A stretch of DNA of 64,000 nt from CAZBMJ01 sp964493205 (lineage in GTDB: Bacteria > Myxococcota > UBA727 > JABDBI01), in NCBI GenBank assembly GCA_964493205.1, contig CAZBMJ010000001.1:139337-203336 (forward strand), written 5' to 3'. Made by a program: the position numbers and the translations under genes. Below are positions 8,106-17,632 of the stretch, piece by piece. Under the pieces are notes generated by a model. It saw nothing but the letters and a program-made list of their open reading frames with translations, ran no database searches and had not been told where the DNA came from. Numbering within the stretch: the first letter of the stretch is position 1; each line of letters opens with the position of its first letter.

Positions 8106-10604
8106 TTAACAAACAGTTTTTAAAAGTTTGCTCGTGCCATTGCTTTTGGCAGGTTTATTTAGATCAGGTTTTATTTTATCTTGAGCATTCAGCATATTGA
8201 AGTGTTCAAGCGTACTTAGACACCGTTTTTTTAAAGCTTCAGGGCCTTTTTCCCAACTTAATCCTGTTAATAATTCCATAGCATCTTCAACATTTTGTGC
8301 ACTAATTATGTTAAAAAGGCCTTTTTTACAGCTTTCAACAATTTCTTCCTTAAGCATTAAGTCATTAACATTTTGGGTGGGTATTATTATGGAATGTATT
8401 TCTTTGCTGTTTTTTACTTGGCAAATTTTATAAAATCCTTCTATTTTTTCGTTTATACCACCAACTGCTTGAATATTTCCTAACTGATCAATTGCCCCCG
8501 TCATGGCAAATCGTTGATCGATACCAGTTTGAGAAAGGGCAGACAATAAAGCACAGGCTTCAGCTAGCGACGCTGAATCGCCATCGATTTCACTATAAGT
8601 TTGTTCCATACATAAGGTTGCATGAAATGCAAATGGTAATAATCTGCCAAATAAATGAGATAACAAGCCTCGAATTATTAAGCGACCTTTAGAGTGAAAT
8701 GGTCCACCTTGTTCAGTTTCTCTCTCAATGTCAATTATTTCGCCTTTACCACAACCAATTTGGCAAGTAACCCTTAAAGCTATTCCAAAATTATAATTAC
8801 CAATGTCAACGACGGTTAAAGCATTTGTTTGTCCAATAACTTTGCCTTTTATATCTAGAATTATTTTGCCAGATATTACGTCATCAATAATTTGGCTTTC
8901 AATAAAACCTTCTCTTTGAGCTCGAGCGTTAAGAGCAATTTTTACATGTGAAGCATCAATAGATTTAGCATTATTTTTATTTGCCCAATAATTAGATTCT
9001 CTCAATAAATCAGCAATTTCGCCTAAACGACAGGTTATTTTTTTATTATTACCAGCTAGTCTTACAGCGTGTTCAATAATACGGGCAAGTGCTGTTTGAT
9101 CAACTTTTGTTAACTTTTCTTCTATTGAGATAGAATGAAGAAAATCTGCATATTTATCGATATTTTCACTTGATAAATCAGCTTCTAAATCAAAATCAGC
9201 TTTTACTTTGAATAATGACTGAAAATCGGGGTCATTTTTGGTGAGCATATAATAAATTTCAGGCGTACCAATTAAAATAACTTTTAAGTTTAGCTCTACA
9301 GCTTCAGGTCTGAGAGAAGCTATAGAAATCATTCTTCCTGGTTCACCAGGATCATCAAGTTCTATAACACGATTTTTTAGAGCCCTTTTTAAGCCATCCC
9401 AAGCAGCGGGGTCGCGTAATAATTCTTGGGGTTCAATAATTAAATATCCACCATTGGCTTTGTAAAGTGCACCAGCTCGTATGCGTGTAAAATCAGTAAC
9501 CGTTTCACCACCTTTAATTTTTTGTTCAATTCTGCCAATTAAATTAGAAGTTGTAGGGTGGGTTTCAAATATAACAGGGGCACCAGCATTTTTAGCTCTG
9601 GTTACTAACACATTTACTCTATATCTTACAAATAATGGCTCATCAGAATCTAGATCATCTTCTTCTTCCAAAAATCTTGCTTTATTGGATTTATTATTTT
9701 GATCATTATTGTTATTATTATTTTCGTTGGGTGTTACGACTCTATCTTCTTGTGTGAATCGTCGAATCCTATTTGATATATCTTCTTCTATGGTGCTTAG
9801 GTGTTGCATTATTTGGGGGTATTTTTTCCAAGCGTTTCTTGCTGTTTCAAAAATTCCAGCAATAGCAATACTAGCAGTTTCTTTTTCAAGCTTATCAAAA
9901 GCATCTTCGCTTTCTCTTTCTGCTTGTCTAACTTTGCGCATAGACTCTTCTAGTAAGCTTTCTAATTTTTCTGCTTTTTGTTCTAGTTCAAGCTTTTCAT
10001 CGTCGCTTAAAACATCAAATTCTTTTTCTGTTAAAGATTCGCCATGTTCATTAGCTGGAGTAAGAGTAATAGATGCACCAGAGTGAGATAGAACAAATGA
10101 ATTTAAATTTGCTTCTCTTTCAATTTCTTTTAACGCATCATCGGTGGTTTCTCTGCATGTTTCTTGTATGATCTGTTTAGAATATAAATATCGATCTGTT
10201 TCAAAAGCTTTTTCTAAATGATTGAGGACACGTTCCATTAAAGAATCATAATTTTTTTTCAGTTTAGGTCCATAAGAAGCAGGAAGAGTAATAGCAAGTG
10301 GCCTATCTCTATCGTTAAAATTATAAAGTAAAACCAAGTCACTGGGCGTATCTTCTTTTGGAGCTCTTTGCTTTAAAATTTTTTCTACTGTAGAGGTCCT
10401 TCCAGTACCAGTTACACCAACTACAAAAATATTATATCCTCGCTGTTTTATACCTAAACCTAAATCTAGGGCAGATAGTGCGCGTTCTTGAGCAAAAGTA
10501 CTTACATTACCAAGCTTTTTATTTTTTTTGCTTGATAGAATATTTGCTGTGGATAAATTAGAAAACTTCCAACAAAGCTCATTATGAGATAAAAATCGTA
10601 TCAC
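8106..10604 (-). CDS. Lon-family ATP-dependent protease (AAA_32 / LonB-like)
   Basis: An 832-aa protein starting at a GTG (10604) with GGAG 7 nt upstream. It lacks the classical Lon N-domain. The AAA part has Walker A GVTGTGRT (~63-70) interrupted by a long helical insertion (~120-290, with coiled-coil character). A low-complexity NENNNNNNDQNN tract follows around residue 300. The C-terminal S16 protease domain has the catalytic dyad Ser677 (DGDSAS) and Lys720 (GGINEKIEG), 43 residues apart as in Lon. This architecture belongs to the bacterial AAA_32/Lon_C family, a proteolytic relative of Lon whose substrates are poorly known. Monocistronic; no heat-shock operator seen upstream. Confidence 0.88.
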   Translation of the reverse strand: MIRFLSHNELCWKFSNLSTANILSSKKNKKLGNVSTFAQERALSALDLGLGIKQRGYNIFVVGVTGTGRTSTVEKILKQRAPKEDTPSDLVLLYNFNDRDRPLAITLPASYGPKLKKNYDSLMERVLNHLEKAFETDRYLYSKQIIQETCRETTDDALKEIEREANLNSFVLSHSGASITLTPANEHGESLTEKEFDVLSDDEKLELEQKAEKLESLLEESMRKVRQAERESEDAFDKLEKETASIAIAGIFETARNAWKKYPQIMQHLSTIEEDISNRIRRFTQEDRVVTPNENNNNNNDQNNKSNKARFLEEEDDLDSDEPLFVRYRVNVLVTRAKNAGAPVIFETHPTTSNLIGRIEQKIKGGETVTDFTRIRAGALYKANGGYLIIEPQELLRDPAAWDGLKRALKNRVIELDDPGEPGRMISIASLRPEAVELNLKVILIGTPEIYYMLTKNDPDFQSLFKVKADFDLEADLSSENIDKYADFLHSISIEEKLTKVDQTALARIIEHAVRLAGNNKKITCRLGEIADLLRESNYWANKNNAKSIDASHVKIALNARAQREGFIESQIIDDVISGKIILDIKGKVIGQTNALTVVDIGNYNFGIALRVTCQIGCGKGEIIDIERETEQGGPFHSKGRLIIRGLLSHLFGRLLPFAFHATLCMEQTYSEIDGDSASLAEACALLSALSQTGIDQRFAMTGAIDQLGNIQAVGGINEKIEGFYKICQVKNSKEIHSIIIPTQNVNDLMLKEEIVESCKKGLFNIISAQNVEDAMELLTGLSWEKGPEALKKRCLSTLEHFNMLNAQDKIKPDLNKPAKSNGTSKLLKTVC

Positions 10605-10731
10605 TAAAATTCTCCACTCGTTCCCTAAGTAATTTTCAAGGTTTATTTTATCTAAATATGTTTTAAAAAAATACTAAATAGAAATAATAAAATTTTATAT
10701 AAGAAAATATCTAACAATGAAGCCATTTACA

Positions 10732-11334
10732 TCATATTTTTAAATCCATGTTTGTTAGCTTTTTCCAAGAATTTTTTAGTTGTATTTTTAGTAATTCTAT
10801 ATCACCATTGTTGTTTATTATCTCATGGCAAAATGGTATTTTCTTCTCATCAGGCCATTGTTTTAAAAGAATATTTTTTACTTGACTTGCTGATTCATTG
10901 TTTCTAAGCATCGCTCTTTTAAATAAGATATCATCTTTTGCTGTGATATAAATAATTTTATTGACCTCTTTATCTAAATTATTCTCAAAAAGTAGTGCAG
11001 AAGAATAAACAATAACTTTTTCTTTTTTATATTTTGCTAGATAATTATTTTTTAACAAAATAACTTCTGGATGAACAATGTCTTCTAGCTTTTTTAACAA
11101 ATTACTATTTTCAAATACTATGCTACCTAATTTTTTTCGATCAATTTCTTGTTGTTCATTGAGTATATCTTTACCAAATTCTTTAATGATTTTTTTATAA
11201 CAAATCGTGTTTTTTGCACATGCCTCCCTAGATAGGACATCTGCATCAATCACTTTTATTCCTACATCTTGTAAAAGTTTACTAACTAAACTTTTACCAC
11301 TTGCTATACGACCGCTAAGACCTATTATGATCAT
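10732..11334 (-). CDS. coaE: Dephospho-CoA kinase
   Basis: A 200-aa P-loop kinase: Walker A GLSGRIASGKS at residues 5-15, the substrate motif DADVLSREA, the conserved HPEV, and the LID region RAMLRNNES. It phosphorylates the 3'-OH of dephospho-CoA, the last step of coenzyme A synthesis. Length is normal for the family. The usual VPLLFE motif reads SSALLFE, a mild divergence. It is divergent from resB; intergenic space is 86 bp. Confidence 0.9.
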   Translation of the reverse strand: MIIIGLSGRIASGKSLVSKLLQDVGIKVIDADVLSREACAKNTICYKKIIKEFGKDILNEQQEIDRKKLGSIVFENSNLLKKLEDIVHPEVILLKNNYLAKYKKEKVIVYSSALLFENNLDKEVNKIIYITAKDDILFKRAMLRNNESASQVKNILLKQWPDEKKIPFCHEIINNNGDIELLKIQLKNSWKKLTNMDLKI

Positions 11335-11420
11335 GTTGATTTATTTTTTCCGCCTGGCATTACTCAAAAGCTAAATCTATCGAACAAATAGTTTTTGTAA
11401 AGCCTAATAAGGAGTACTAG

Positions 11421-12770
11421 TTGCCTAAATTTTTTATTAATTTTATAGAGCAATTTTGGCGTTTGTTTACTTCGCTTAAACTGACATTTACTTTGCTTTT
11501 ACTTATTGGGTTGGGCGCTTTTTTAGGAATGTACTTTGACCAGACTTTGAGTTTTGATAAGTTTTTAGAGGCTAATTCTCAAAGTAATCTTTATTTTTGG
11601 TTATCTTTATTTGAGCTCAACGACGCTTTTCATTCCTGGTGGTTTTCTTTAGTGATATTATTATTAAGTTTTAATTTAATAATTTGTTCTTTTGAAAGAT
11701 TGCCAAGAATTTATTTTGATAGCATCAGGCCTAGACCTTATTTGACCGGCAGAAGATTACTAGGTTTATCTTTAAAAAAAAATTTTGAACTTAAAGACAA
11801 AGAAAAAGCCTATTTGTTGGTAGAGAGATTTTTTAAGGGAAAAAAAGCCTTTTTAAAGACTATTAATAGTGACACTTATTTTTATGCAGAAACAGATAAA
11901 TTATCTCGTTTTGGAGTGTATATCGTTCATATTGCACTACTTATAATTATGTTTTCATCAATTATTGCTACTCAAACGGGAATCGATGGCAATGTTTTAA
12001 TAACCGAAGGCGAGCAAAAGAGATTTATTGAGGCAAAGGGTATTGGTGGAATTCTTTATAACTATGACTTAGGCTTTTATGTGGGGTGTCAAGATTTTCG
12101 CTTATTAACCTTTGCTGATAATACACCTATGGAATATGAATCAGATCTTATTATTAGAGATTTATCTGGCAATGAGCTCGTTAAGCAAACAGTAAGAGTT
12201 AATAATCCACTAACTTACAATAACTATACTTTTTATCAATCAACTTTTAGGCAGGTATCTAGTACTGAAAAATCTATTAATATTTTAGTCAAAAATAATA
12301 GAGATTTTAATAAAAAATATAGTTTGAATTTAAATCAAAGCTTTTCATTGCCGAATAACAAAACAGCGAGTATTACCAAAGTTTATGAAGACTTTGCAGG
12401 TTTGGGAGAAGCTGTAAGAATAGATATTAAAGAAAATAATAAACATACTTTTTTTCATGTTTTTAGAAAATATCCAGAATTTGATGAACAAGTTCGTGCA
12501 GACGAGTACAGTTTTGTTTTTTTAAATACAGATCATGTCTATGCCACGGGATTAAGTGTAGGAAAAATGCCTGGTATTTCAGTTATATTTAGTGGATTTT
12601 TTTTGCTACTTATAGGGCTTTACATGTGTTTTTTTAAAAGCCCCACTAGATACTTTGCTCGTATTAGTGAATCTGATAATGGTTTTAGAATTTATTTAGC
12701 CTCACAAGCTTTTCGTAATCAAAATTTAGCAAAGAGTGATTTTATTAAAAGGGCACTTAACAATGTATAG
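11421..12770 (+). CDS. resB: Cytochrome c biogenesis protein ResB (system II)
   Basis: A 449-aa membrane protein. It starts at TTG (11421), supported by an AAGGAG site 6 nt upstream. Three N-terminal transmembrane segments (around residues 20-37, 70-90, 160-185) include the family pattern SLKLTFTLLLLIGLGAFLG and RFGVYIVHIALL; a large periplasmic domain (~190-395) with NNPLTYNNYTFYQSTF follows, then a final transmembrane helix at ~395-410. ResB and CcsA together export haem and ligate it to apocytochrome c outside the membrane. It overlaps ccsA by 8 nt, implying coupled translation. Confidence 0.92.
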   Translation: MPKFFINFIEQFWRLFTSLKLTFTLLLLIGLGAFLGMYFDQTLSFDKFLEANSQSNLYFWLSLFELNDAFHSWWFSLVILLLSFNLIICSFERLPRIYFDSIRPRPYLTGRRLLGLSLKKNFELKDKEKAYLLVERFFKGKKAFLKTINSDTYFYAETDKLSRFGVYIVHIALLIIMFSSIIATQTGIDGNVLITEGEQKRFIEAKGIGGILYNYDLGFYVGCQDFRLLTFADNTPMEYESDLIIRDLSGNELVKQTVRVNNPLTYNNYTFYQSTFRQVSSTEKSINILVKNNRDFNKKYSLNLNQSFSLPNNKTASITKVYEDFAGLGEAVRIDIKENNKHTFFHVFRKYPEFDEQVRADEYSFVFLNTDHVYATGLSVGKMPGISVIFSGFFLLLIGLYMCFFKSPTRYFARISESDNGFRIYLASQAFRNQNLAKSDFIKRALNNV

Positions 12771-14157
12771 TACTACTCTTTATAACATATCTAGCGCTGG
12801 TTATATTTTTAGCTTGGCTATTCTTGGTATTCATTTACTTAAAACTAAAAATATAGTTTTGAAAATAGCTCTTTTATTAGTTTCTGTTTCTTTTTTAACT
12901 CAAACATTAGGTATGTTATTTAGATGGATAGAAGCAGGCTATTTAGAGGTGGGAGCAACACAAAAAGCCATTGGCCAAGAATTATCTGGCTGGTCCTGGT
13001 GGGTAGTTTTTAGCCAACATCCACCTTGGTCAAATTTATATGAAATTATGGTTTATATGAGTTGGGGTATAATCTTAGTTACTTTGATTTGTGAGATTAA
13101 GTGGAGAATAGCATTAATCAGACAAGCAGGCTTAATCTTGGCTCTCTTAGCCTTAGGCATTGCATCGTTGACAGATTCATCAATTAAGCCCCTGGTTCCA
13201 GCATTAAAAAGCTGGTGGATTATGATTCATGTAATATCAGCATCTATTGCTTATGCTTTTGGTTTTATGGCAGCTTTTATGTGCTTTTTTGCGTTACTTA
13301 AAGACAATGCGCGAGTTGAACGTCACAAAATAGCTTCATATTTTTTAGTTTCTATGGCCATACTAATTTTTGCTTTAGGTGGAGGAATTAATCTTTTTAC
13401 TAAACAAGATTATTTTGTGAAGCTATTAGGTCATACTGGCAATAGCTTGTCGTTGGTTTTTGATTTATCTGCAAATAACTCAAAAGCTTTCTTAGTACCC
13501 ATGCCTTATGTTGGTTATTTTTTAATAACTATTATTATAATGCATATTTTATCTTCTATAATAGTTTATTTTTTTAAAAAAATTAATATATTTAATGTTC
13601 TTATTTTAAATTTTTTATTCTTATTCGTTTGTCTTTGTTTTATGTTGTTTCACGATATAAATAAAACAGGTGTAATTATTCCAGAAAATATTATGCATCA
13701 TTTGTCATTACCTAGACCATATATTATTAGCTTTTTATCTCATCAATGGAGTTTTGGATTATTTGTTTTAGTTTTTATTTTAGAATTATTTTTATGTGCA
13801 TTTTTTATTAAACCAAAATTTATTTTAAATTTGCTTCCTAGCGTGGAAAGCCTAGAATACGCCTCTTACAAGGCTATATCGTTTTCTTTTTTCTTAATGA
13901 CCATAGTTTTGATTACAGGTGCATTATGGGCTCATTATGCCTGGGGACGATATTGGGCATGGGACCCCAAAGAAACTGGTGCTCTGGCTATTTGGTTAGT
14001 ATATGCCATATTTTTGCATACTAGAAGAACTTCAGGCCTTTCAGGCCCGGTGAGTTCGTTAATAGGTGTTTTAGGATTTTTTATAATAATCATAGGATTT
14101 TTAGGGGTAAACCTAGGTCTTTTCAGCGAAGGTCTACACTCCTATGGAAATAGTTAA
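12763..14157 (+). CDS. ccsA: Cytochrome c biogenesis protein CcsA (system II haem lyase)
   Basis: Start taken at the ATG (12763) inside the end of resB. The 464-aa polytopic protein has a haem-handling segment WGRYWAWDPKET near the C-terminus and conserved histidines (HVISAS, HYAWG, LHTRR). It is longer than the ~320-aa bacterial CcsA core, with extra transmembrane segments before the WWD region (~230-370) interrupting the core. It presents periplasmic haem for covalent attachment to CXXCH apocytochromes. The partner thiol-reducing genes are not in the window. Confidence 0.92.
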   Translation: MYSTTLYNISSAGYIFSLAILGIHLLKTKNIVLKIALLLVSVSFLTQTLGMLFRWIEAGYLEVGATQKAIGQELSGWSWWVVFSQHPPWSNLYEIMVYMSWGIILVTLICEIKWRIALIRQAGLILALLALGIASLTDSSIKPLVPALKSWWIMIHVISASIAYAFGFMAAFMCFFALLKDNARVERHKIASYFLVSMAILIFALGGGINLFTKQDYFVKLLGHTGNSLSLVFDLSANNSKAFLVPMPYVGYFLITIIIMHILSSIIVYFFKKINIFNVLILNFLFLFVCLCFMLFHDINKTGVIIPENIMHHLSLPRPYIISFLSHQWSFGLFVLVFILELFLCAFFIKPKFILNLLPSVESLEYASYKAISFSFFLMTIVLITGALWAHYAWGRYWAWDPKETGALAIWLVYAIFLHTRRTSGLSGPVSSLIGVLGFFIIIIGFLGVNLGLFSEGLHSYGNS

Positions 14158-14164
14158 AAAATAG

Positions 14165-15097
14165 TTATTTTTTTAAAAGTTTTTTAAAGATGGTTTGATT
14201 TTGGATGGCGAATTCGTAAAGCTTTGTTTCGTCCCATTCAAATTTTAGTTTTGTCTCTAAAATTCTTTGTATTGATGATTGAGGTGCTGGTATAACAAAA
14301 CCAAAGCCTTTATTTATTTTTTCTTCTCTTATTTTTTGAATCTTGCTTGGGTTTTCAAAGAAAATTATTATTTGTTTTTTTTGCTCTAATTCTATTGTGC
14401 TATTTAACTGAGTAAGCTCAGAAATTATTTTAATAATATTTTTTTTATCCTCATCCTTTATTAAAGAATTTATGGTGGTAATAATACTTTCTATTTGTTT
14501 TTCTTTTGCTTTTATTTTTATATTTTTTATCTCTTCTTTATCTTCTATTATTTGAATTAAATCATCATCTTCATTCTCTGTTTCGATATCATCTATATCT
14601 GTTTCTAGAATATCTAATTTTTGTTTTTTAGGAGTAGGCAGTTCTATCTCTTTTTCTTTTGTTTCACGTTTTCTCTTGGAAAGATTAATTATTAAATTTG
14701 CAGCCTCATTTTCTTCTTTTTCTTCTTGCTCTGCTATTCTTTTTTCATATGATTCACGTTCATCTTTTTCTTTTTTATAATTTTCTTCTGTTAAGATATA
14801 TAAAATATTAAACAATATTTCCGTGTTTATATGGTTTGTTAAATTATATTTGTTTTTATACTTTTGTATTTTTTTTTGATGTAATGTTGTTTTATTATTA
14901 TTTTTATTTTTTTTTGATATAAATAAACTAATATCTTGACTTAATATTTGTATGAATTCTTGTTTGGTTTTTTCATCCATGTTATTAACTAATTTTAAAT
15001 TTTTGTTAAGAATTCGCTGATCTGAATCAATCGCACTTAAATTGCTGGCCAAAAAACTGTTGATTATTAATAAGTATATTAAATTTCTAATTTTCAT
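14165..15097 (-). CDS. Secreted, highly charged protein with NLS-like patch (unknown function)
   Basis: A 310-aa protein with a signal peptide (hydrophobic ~5-20, likely cleavage after LSA at 22) and a GGAG ribosome site 8 nt before the ATG. After export the chain is extremely rich in Lys, Glu, Ile and Asn. Residues 100-135 are coiled-coil-like; residues 141-160 contain two basic clusters, KRKRE and PKKQK, followed by an acidic stretch (~163-190) with many Asp/Glu. No family recognised. The basic clusters resemble a bipartite nuclear-localisation signal, which would be meaningful only if the protein reaches a eukaryotic host cell; that is inference. Confidence 0.7.
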   Translation of the reverse strand: MKIRNLIYLLIINSFLASNLSAIDSDQRILNKNLKLVNNMDEKTKQEFIQILSQDISLFISKKNKNNNKTTLHQKKIQKYKNKYNLTNHINTEILFNILYILTEENYKKEKDERESYEKRIAEQEEKEENEAANLIINLSKRKRETKEKEIELPTPKKQKLDILETDIDDIETENEDDDLIQIIEDKEEIKNIKIKAKEKQIESIITTINSLIKDEDKKNIIKIISELTQLNSTIELEQKKQIIIFFENPSKIQKIREEKINKGFGFVIPAPQSSIQRILETKLKFEWDETKLYEFAIQNQTIFKKLLKK

Positions 15098-15278
15098 AAA
15101 TATTCTCCAAAATGTATTTAATTATTATTTTGTTAATTTATTAAAAATACAAAATTATCAAGAGTAGTTTCCTTAATTAATTTTTAAAAGTTATTAACAT
15201 ATCTATTTTATTATTGTTTTTATTTTTATTATTTGTATACCTCTAGCTTTAATGGGCTTATTTGGTAATAGGTATGGC

Positions 15279-15875
15279 ATGAGTATAGAAATTAGTAAGG
15301 CAAGTTTTGTGTATTCTTGTCCTAAATTATCCATGATGAGAGATTATGGTGACGAAGTAGCATTTTTTGGCAGATCTAATGCTGGAAAGTCATCTTTGAT
15401 TAATTCTGTTATGAAAAAAGAATTAGCTAAAACATCAAAAACTCCTGGTCGCACCAGGCATGCAGTAGTATATGACGTGCGCTTGAAAAAGAATGTAGAT
15501 CAAAAAAAAATTTATTTAGTTGATTTACCAGGCTTTGGTTTTGCTCTCATGTCTAAAGAAGAAGCTTTGGAAGTGGAAAAATTAGTTTTTAGTTATTTAG
15601 AAAATAGAACAAACCTTAAAGCGGCTTTTTTGCTTATGGATATTCGCCGAGTTCCTAACGAAGTGGATTTAAAAATAATAGAAATCTGTAGTGATAAAAA
15701 TATTAACCTTTTTTTAGTGCTTACTAAATATGATAAAATTGCTAAATCTCAGCTTAAACCAACACTGCAGAATATCTATAAATATGTAAAATTAGATCCA
15801 AATCAAGTGATTATGCATTCAACTTTTTTTGCTGATTCAAGCGAAGATATTAGAAAAAAAATATTTGATTTATAA
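15279..15875 (+). CDS. engB: Ribosome-biogenesis GTPase EngB/YihA
   Basis: A 198-aa small GTPase. The ATG at 15279 (MSIEISKAS) has AGG 6 nt upstream; the ATG at 15252 lacks a ribosome site. G1 is GRSNAGKSSL, the switch region is KTPGRTRH, G3 is DLPGFGF, and G4 is TKYDK. EngB/YihA is needed for assembly of the large ribosomal subunit. The tRNA-Leu gene lies 5 bp downstream on the opposite strand, converging. Confidence 0.92.
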   Translation: MSIEISKASFVYSCPKLSMMRDYGDEVAFFGRSNAGKSSLINSVMKKELAKTSKTPGRTRHAVVYDVRLKKNVDQKKIYLVDLPGFGFALMSKEEALEVEKLVFSYLENRTNLKAAFLLMDIRRVPNEVDLKIIEICSDKNINLFLVLTKYDKIAKSQLKPTLQNIYKYVKLDPNQVIMHSTFFADSSEDIRKKIFDL

Positions 15876-15880
15876 GATTA

Positions 15881-15965
15881 TGGTGCGGCGAGGGAGATTC
15901 GAACTCCCACAACTTTTGGTCACTACCACCTCAAAGTAGCGTGTCTACCATTCCACCACCGCCGC
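15881..15965 (-). tRNA. tRNA-Leu (anticodon GAG)
   Basis: On the minus strand the acceptor stem is GCGGCGG pairing with TCGCCGC (one G-U), discriminator A, and an encoded CCA end at 15881-15883. The D-arm reads GGAATGGTAGACACGC. The anticodon loop is TTGAGGT with stem CTACT/GGTAG, giving anticodon GAG for CUC/CUU Leu codons. A class II variable arm precedes the T-arm GGGAGTTCGAATCTCCC. It converges with engB. Confidence 0.97.
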
Positions 15966-16075
15966 AATATGCTGCAAAATTGAAGCATTCTTGTTTTATG
16001 GTCAATAGCCATCTTAAAAAAAATAAACAAATAAGGCTTACCACATACTAATCTTAGCGCCTTGATGGGGGAAAT

Positions 16076-17560
16076 ATGTCTTTTTCATCTTTATTTACTA
16101 GTATGGAATCAGTTTTTTTGCATTTTTTAGTTGAGCCATTATCTTCTTTTTTGTTTTTTGACATAGCATTTTTTAACAAAGATATTTCTCTTCCGTTTAT
16201 ATTGGTTTGGCTGTTGTTCGGCGCCATTTTTTTAACCATAAAAATGGGTTTTATACACCTAAAATCTTTTAAGCATGCAATCGATGTTATTAGAGGCAAA
16301 TATGATGAACATTCGGATCCTGGTGAGGTTAGCCATTTTGCGGCCTTATCTTCAGCCTTATCGGGGACTCTTGGCTTGGGAAATATTTCAGGTGTCGCTT
16401 TAGCTATTAGTATTGGCGGTCCGGGAGCAGTTTTTTGGATGATTATAGCAGGCTTTTTTGGTATGAGCGCTAAATTTGCTGAATGTAGCTTGGCAGTTAT
16501 GTATCGACAAATTGACAAAGATGGCAAGGTCTTGGGTGGCCCAATGCTTTACATAAAAGAGGCGTTTAAAGAAAAGGGTTACCAAAGGCTAGGTGCATTT
16601 TTATCAAGTCTTTTTGCTGTATTGTGCATAGGAGGCAGTCTTGGTGGCGGCAATATGTTTCAAGCCAATCAGTCCTACGCTGCTGTGGCTAATATGTTTC
16701 CTTACTTAAAAGATAATGCTTGGATGTATGGTTTGTTTATGGCGTTTATTGTTGGTTTGGTTATTATCGGCGGGATAAAACGAATAGGCAGTACTGCAAG
16801 CATTATAGTGCCTTTTATGTGCATATTTTATTTATTGTGCGGTATTTGGATTATTTTAGCCAACTGGCAAATGATTCCTAGCGCATTTGTAGAGATTTAT
16901 AATGGGGCATTTAATCCTCAAGCTGGTTATGGTGGAATTATTGGAGTTTTAGTTGTTGGCTTTAGAAGAGCAGCTTTTTCTAATGAAGCAGGGATCGGAT
17001 CTGCTGCTATTGCTCATTCAGCTGTTGCTACTAAAGAACCTATTCGCGAAGGTATTGTGGCCTGTTTAGAACCATTTATTGATACCATACTTGTTTGCAC
17101 AATGACAGGGTTAGTGGTGGTTATTACAGGTGTTTATAAAAATACTGCACTTAAAGATGGCGTGCTTATGACATCAGAAGCTTTTGCTCAAGGAGCTTCA
17201 TGGATGCCTGCAATGCTAGTAATTGCTATAGTATTGTTTGCTTTTTCTACCATGATATCTTGGAGTTATTATGGTGAACGTTGTTGGGCATATTTATTTA
17301 ATACTTCTAATACCTTGCCTTATAAAATTATTTTTTTGTTTTTCTCTTTTTTAGGAAGTGTTTTTGCCTTTGGCCCTGTTTTGGAATTTTCAGATTTAAT
17401 GATATTGGGGATGTCTTTTCCTAATATGTTAGGTATTATTTTGCTGAGTGGTAAATTAAAAAGTGCACTCGCTGATTACTGGGGACGTTATAAATCTGAA
17501 GAAATTAAAGGGTTAGAACCAATAAATTCTGTAAATAACGAGTATTATCCCAATAGTTAA
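16076..17560 (+). CDS. Sodium:alanine/glycine symporter (AGCS family)
   Basis: A 494-aa inner-membrane carrier with about ten or eleven transmembrane segments and a GGGGGA ribosome site just before the ATG. Family signatures include SALSGTLGLGNISGVALAISIGGPG (split by the membrane, ~100-125), the segment FAECSLAVMYR, GGPMLYI, and FRRAAFSNEAGIGSAAIAHSA. AGCS proteins import alanine, glycine or related amino acids with Na+ (or H+). The substrate cannot be told from the sequence. Confidence 0.92.
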   Translation: MSFSSLFTSMESVFLHFLVEPLSSFLFFDIAFFNKDISLPFILVWLLFGAIFLTIKMGFIHLKSFKHAIDVIRGKYDEHSDPGEVSHFAALSSALSGTLGLGNISGVALAISIGGPGAVFWMIIAGFFGMSAKFAECSLAVMYRQIDKDGKVLGGPMLYIKEAFKEKGYQRLGAFLSSLFAVLCIGGSLGGGNMFQANQSYAAVANMFPYLKDNAWMYGLFMAFIVGLVIIGGIKRIGSTASIIVPFMCIFYLLCGIWIILANWQMIPSAFVEIYNGAFNPQAGYGGIIGVLVVGFRRAAFSNEAGIGSAAIAHSAVATKEPIREGIVACLEPFIDTILVCTMTGLVVVITGVYKNTALKDGVLMTSEAFAQGASWMPAMLVIAIVLFAFSTMISWSYYGERCWAYLFNTSNTLPYKIIFLFFSFLGSVFAFGPVLEFSDLMILGMSFPNMLGIILLSGKLKSALADYWGRYKSEEIKGLEPINSVNNEYYPNS

Positions 17561-17632
17561 CCTTGCTTTTTTTTGGTCTAACAGGTAAAAACGGTAGTTG
17601 GATTTTAAAGTTTTGTAGGAAAAATACTTAAA

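Noticed and set aside
16054..16527. 157-codon minus-strand open frame
   Set aside because: Antisense to the sodium:alanine symporter gene; no recognisable protein features.
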